From Pholis gunnellus (taxonomy: Eukaryota > Chordata > Actinopteri > Perciformes > Pholidae), in contig OU342809.1 of the NCBI GenBank assembly GCA_910591455.2, positions 16,416,059 to 16,480,058 on the forward strand: a DNA stretch of 64,000 nucleotides, read 5' to 3'. The notes under the pieces are model-generated. The model was given only the letters and a program-made list of their open reading frames with translations. It was not told the DNA's origin and made no database searches. Shown piece by piece: positions 63,100-64,000 of this stretch; position 1 is the first letter of the stretch; each line of letters begins with the position of its first letter. The position numbers and the translations under genes were made by a program.

Positions 63100-63720
63100 G
63101 GTCATGACATCTTAGCGTGATGCTCGCGCTCTCAACTCCAAGGGCGCGCAGCGAAACGCAAGCAGACCCACACGAGCGCGCGCATCTTCTCCTATATCTT
63201 TAAAATCAGCGCACGATTAGAGATCTTTTAGTTAGAGGCCGCAGTATCAGTGAGGGTAAATCCTTGGCAATGTTGAGCCCCAAATGAGTTCATATCACTG
63301 CGGTCATCAAAAGAAGGTGGACAACTAGCACATTTGGACATCCAACAAGAAGAACAGGCGGACGGGGCAGTTATGTTTGAGGAATGAGTGAGGCAATCAA
63401 CATCTTTTTTTTTACACCACAAACACTAACTTACTTGTTCACAAAGACGCCGTGGTCTGCAGGATCTCTGATTTAGACGGAGATCGGTCCCTCTCCTGCT
63501 CCCTCCCCAAAAACTGCATCGAAAAAACATCCGCAATTCTCAGACGATTTCGCCGGATCCGTGGTGATATTTTCTTGTCAGACACATTGCGTCCCCTCTC
63601 TCAAAACGACGTGGTATGTAATCCACACATCAGTCTAGATGGACATGCTAAAAACTCTCACAGTGATCATTCATCCGATATTTCCTCTTTTTTTTCAGGA
63701 CGCACATAACACGGAGGCAC
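63100..63720 (-). promoter_or_regulatory. CpG-rich promoter-like region with possible first exon of lrrc4c (donor at 63435)
   Basis: CpG dinucleotides cluster at 63124-63184 (several GCGC motifs) and again at 63449-63612, against a CpG-poor background. On the minus strand the second block ends GTGAACAA/GTAAGTTAG, a strong donor with the exon end at 63435. This fits a transcription start above 63.6 kb and an untranslated first exon. An ATG at 63530 opens 32 codons that run without a stop to the donor in phase 0. No clear TATA box is visible. Assignment to lrrc4c is by strand and position only. Confidence 0.38.
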
Positions 63721-64000
63721 CCACAAGTGCCATTGAAGAAGCAACTCTCCCGATGTGGTCCCAGGTTAATTTTCTCCAAATGATGAGTTGGGGATGAGTT
63801 AGGTGCATGTGAATTAATACAGTTATTATTTCCTCTCAGATTTAAATTAAATGTTTAAAAAGTAACCTCTCCCCAACATGTAGAGCACGGAGAACATCAT
63901 GTGGTCAATTTCCAGGTAGATCCATCCTTAAAAGCACGTCATTTGACTGTATGACAGACCATCATCCACACATAGAAGGGGAGAGGTGGGGTTATTTTAA
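63721..64000. other. Window end, nothing recognised
   Basis: AT-rich sequence upstream (minus-strand sense) of the promoter-like region. No coding or repeat feature seen. Confidence 0.4.

Overview
The window is nuclear DNA from a ray-finned (teleost) fish. It has one intron-free coding exon in AT-rich, mostly non-coding sequence, with long dinucleotide microsatellites and fish-type transposon remains (Harbinger, Tc1-like, non-LTR, LTR, tRNA-derived SINE). There are no operons, CRISPR arrays or other prokaryotic features, and I found no undescribed multi-gene system.

The one secure gene is lrrc4c (netrin-G ligand 1, NGL-1) on the minus strand. Its whole 647-residue protein lies in one exon (coding part 20535-22478) with a splice acceptor 51 bases before the start codon. 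A 74-base non-coding exon with clean splice sites lies at 36295-36368. Weaker upstream candidates are a 16-base microexon (58693-58708), a possible exon starting at 62752, and a CpG-rich promoter-like region with a strong donor at 63435. On that model the window holds the 3' flank, coding exon, 13.8 kb last intron and much of the untranslated leader of one synaptic adhesion gene. The leader carries several upstream start codons, including a cluster at the main start, which suggests translational control.

Layout: 1-9.7 kb is a transposon graveyard. It holds a palindromic dispersed repeat (1.4-1.7 kb), a broken non-LTR reverse transcriptase (3.15-3.8 kb), a Tc1-like relic (3.9-4.5 kb), a minus-strand LTR element with a tRNA-Pro-like primer site (4.6-5.2 kb), and a 1.3 kb Harbinger element with perfect terminal repeats and a target duplication (8.3-9.6 kb). 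9.7-20.5 kb is lrrc4c 3' flank with an unexplained 273-codon frame, a tRNA-Ser fragment and a SINE. 20.5-22.5 kb is the coding exon. 22.5-63.4 kb is intron-like, with microsatellites, a 272 bp inverted-repeat element and several GC-richer patches that could be conserved regulatory elements. 63.1-63.7 kb is the promoter-like region.

Homology statements rest on recall of family features and reading of the sequence. No search or alignment was run.
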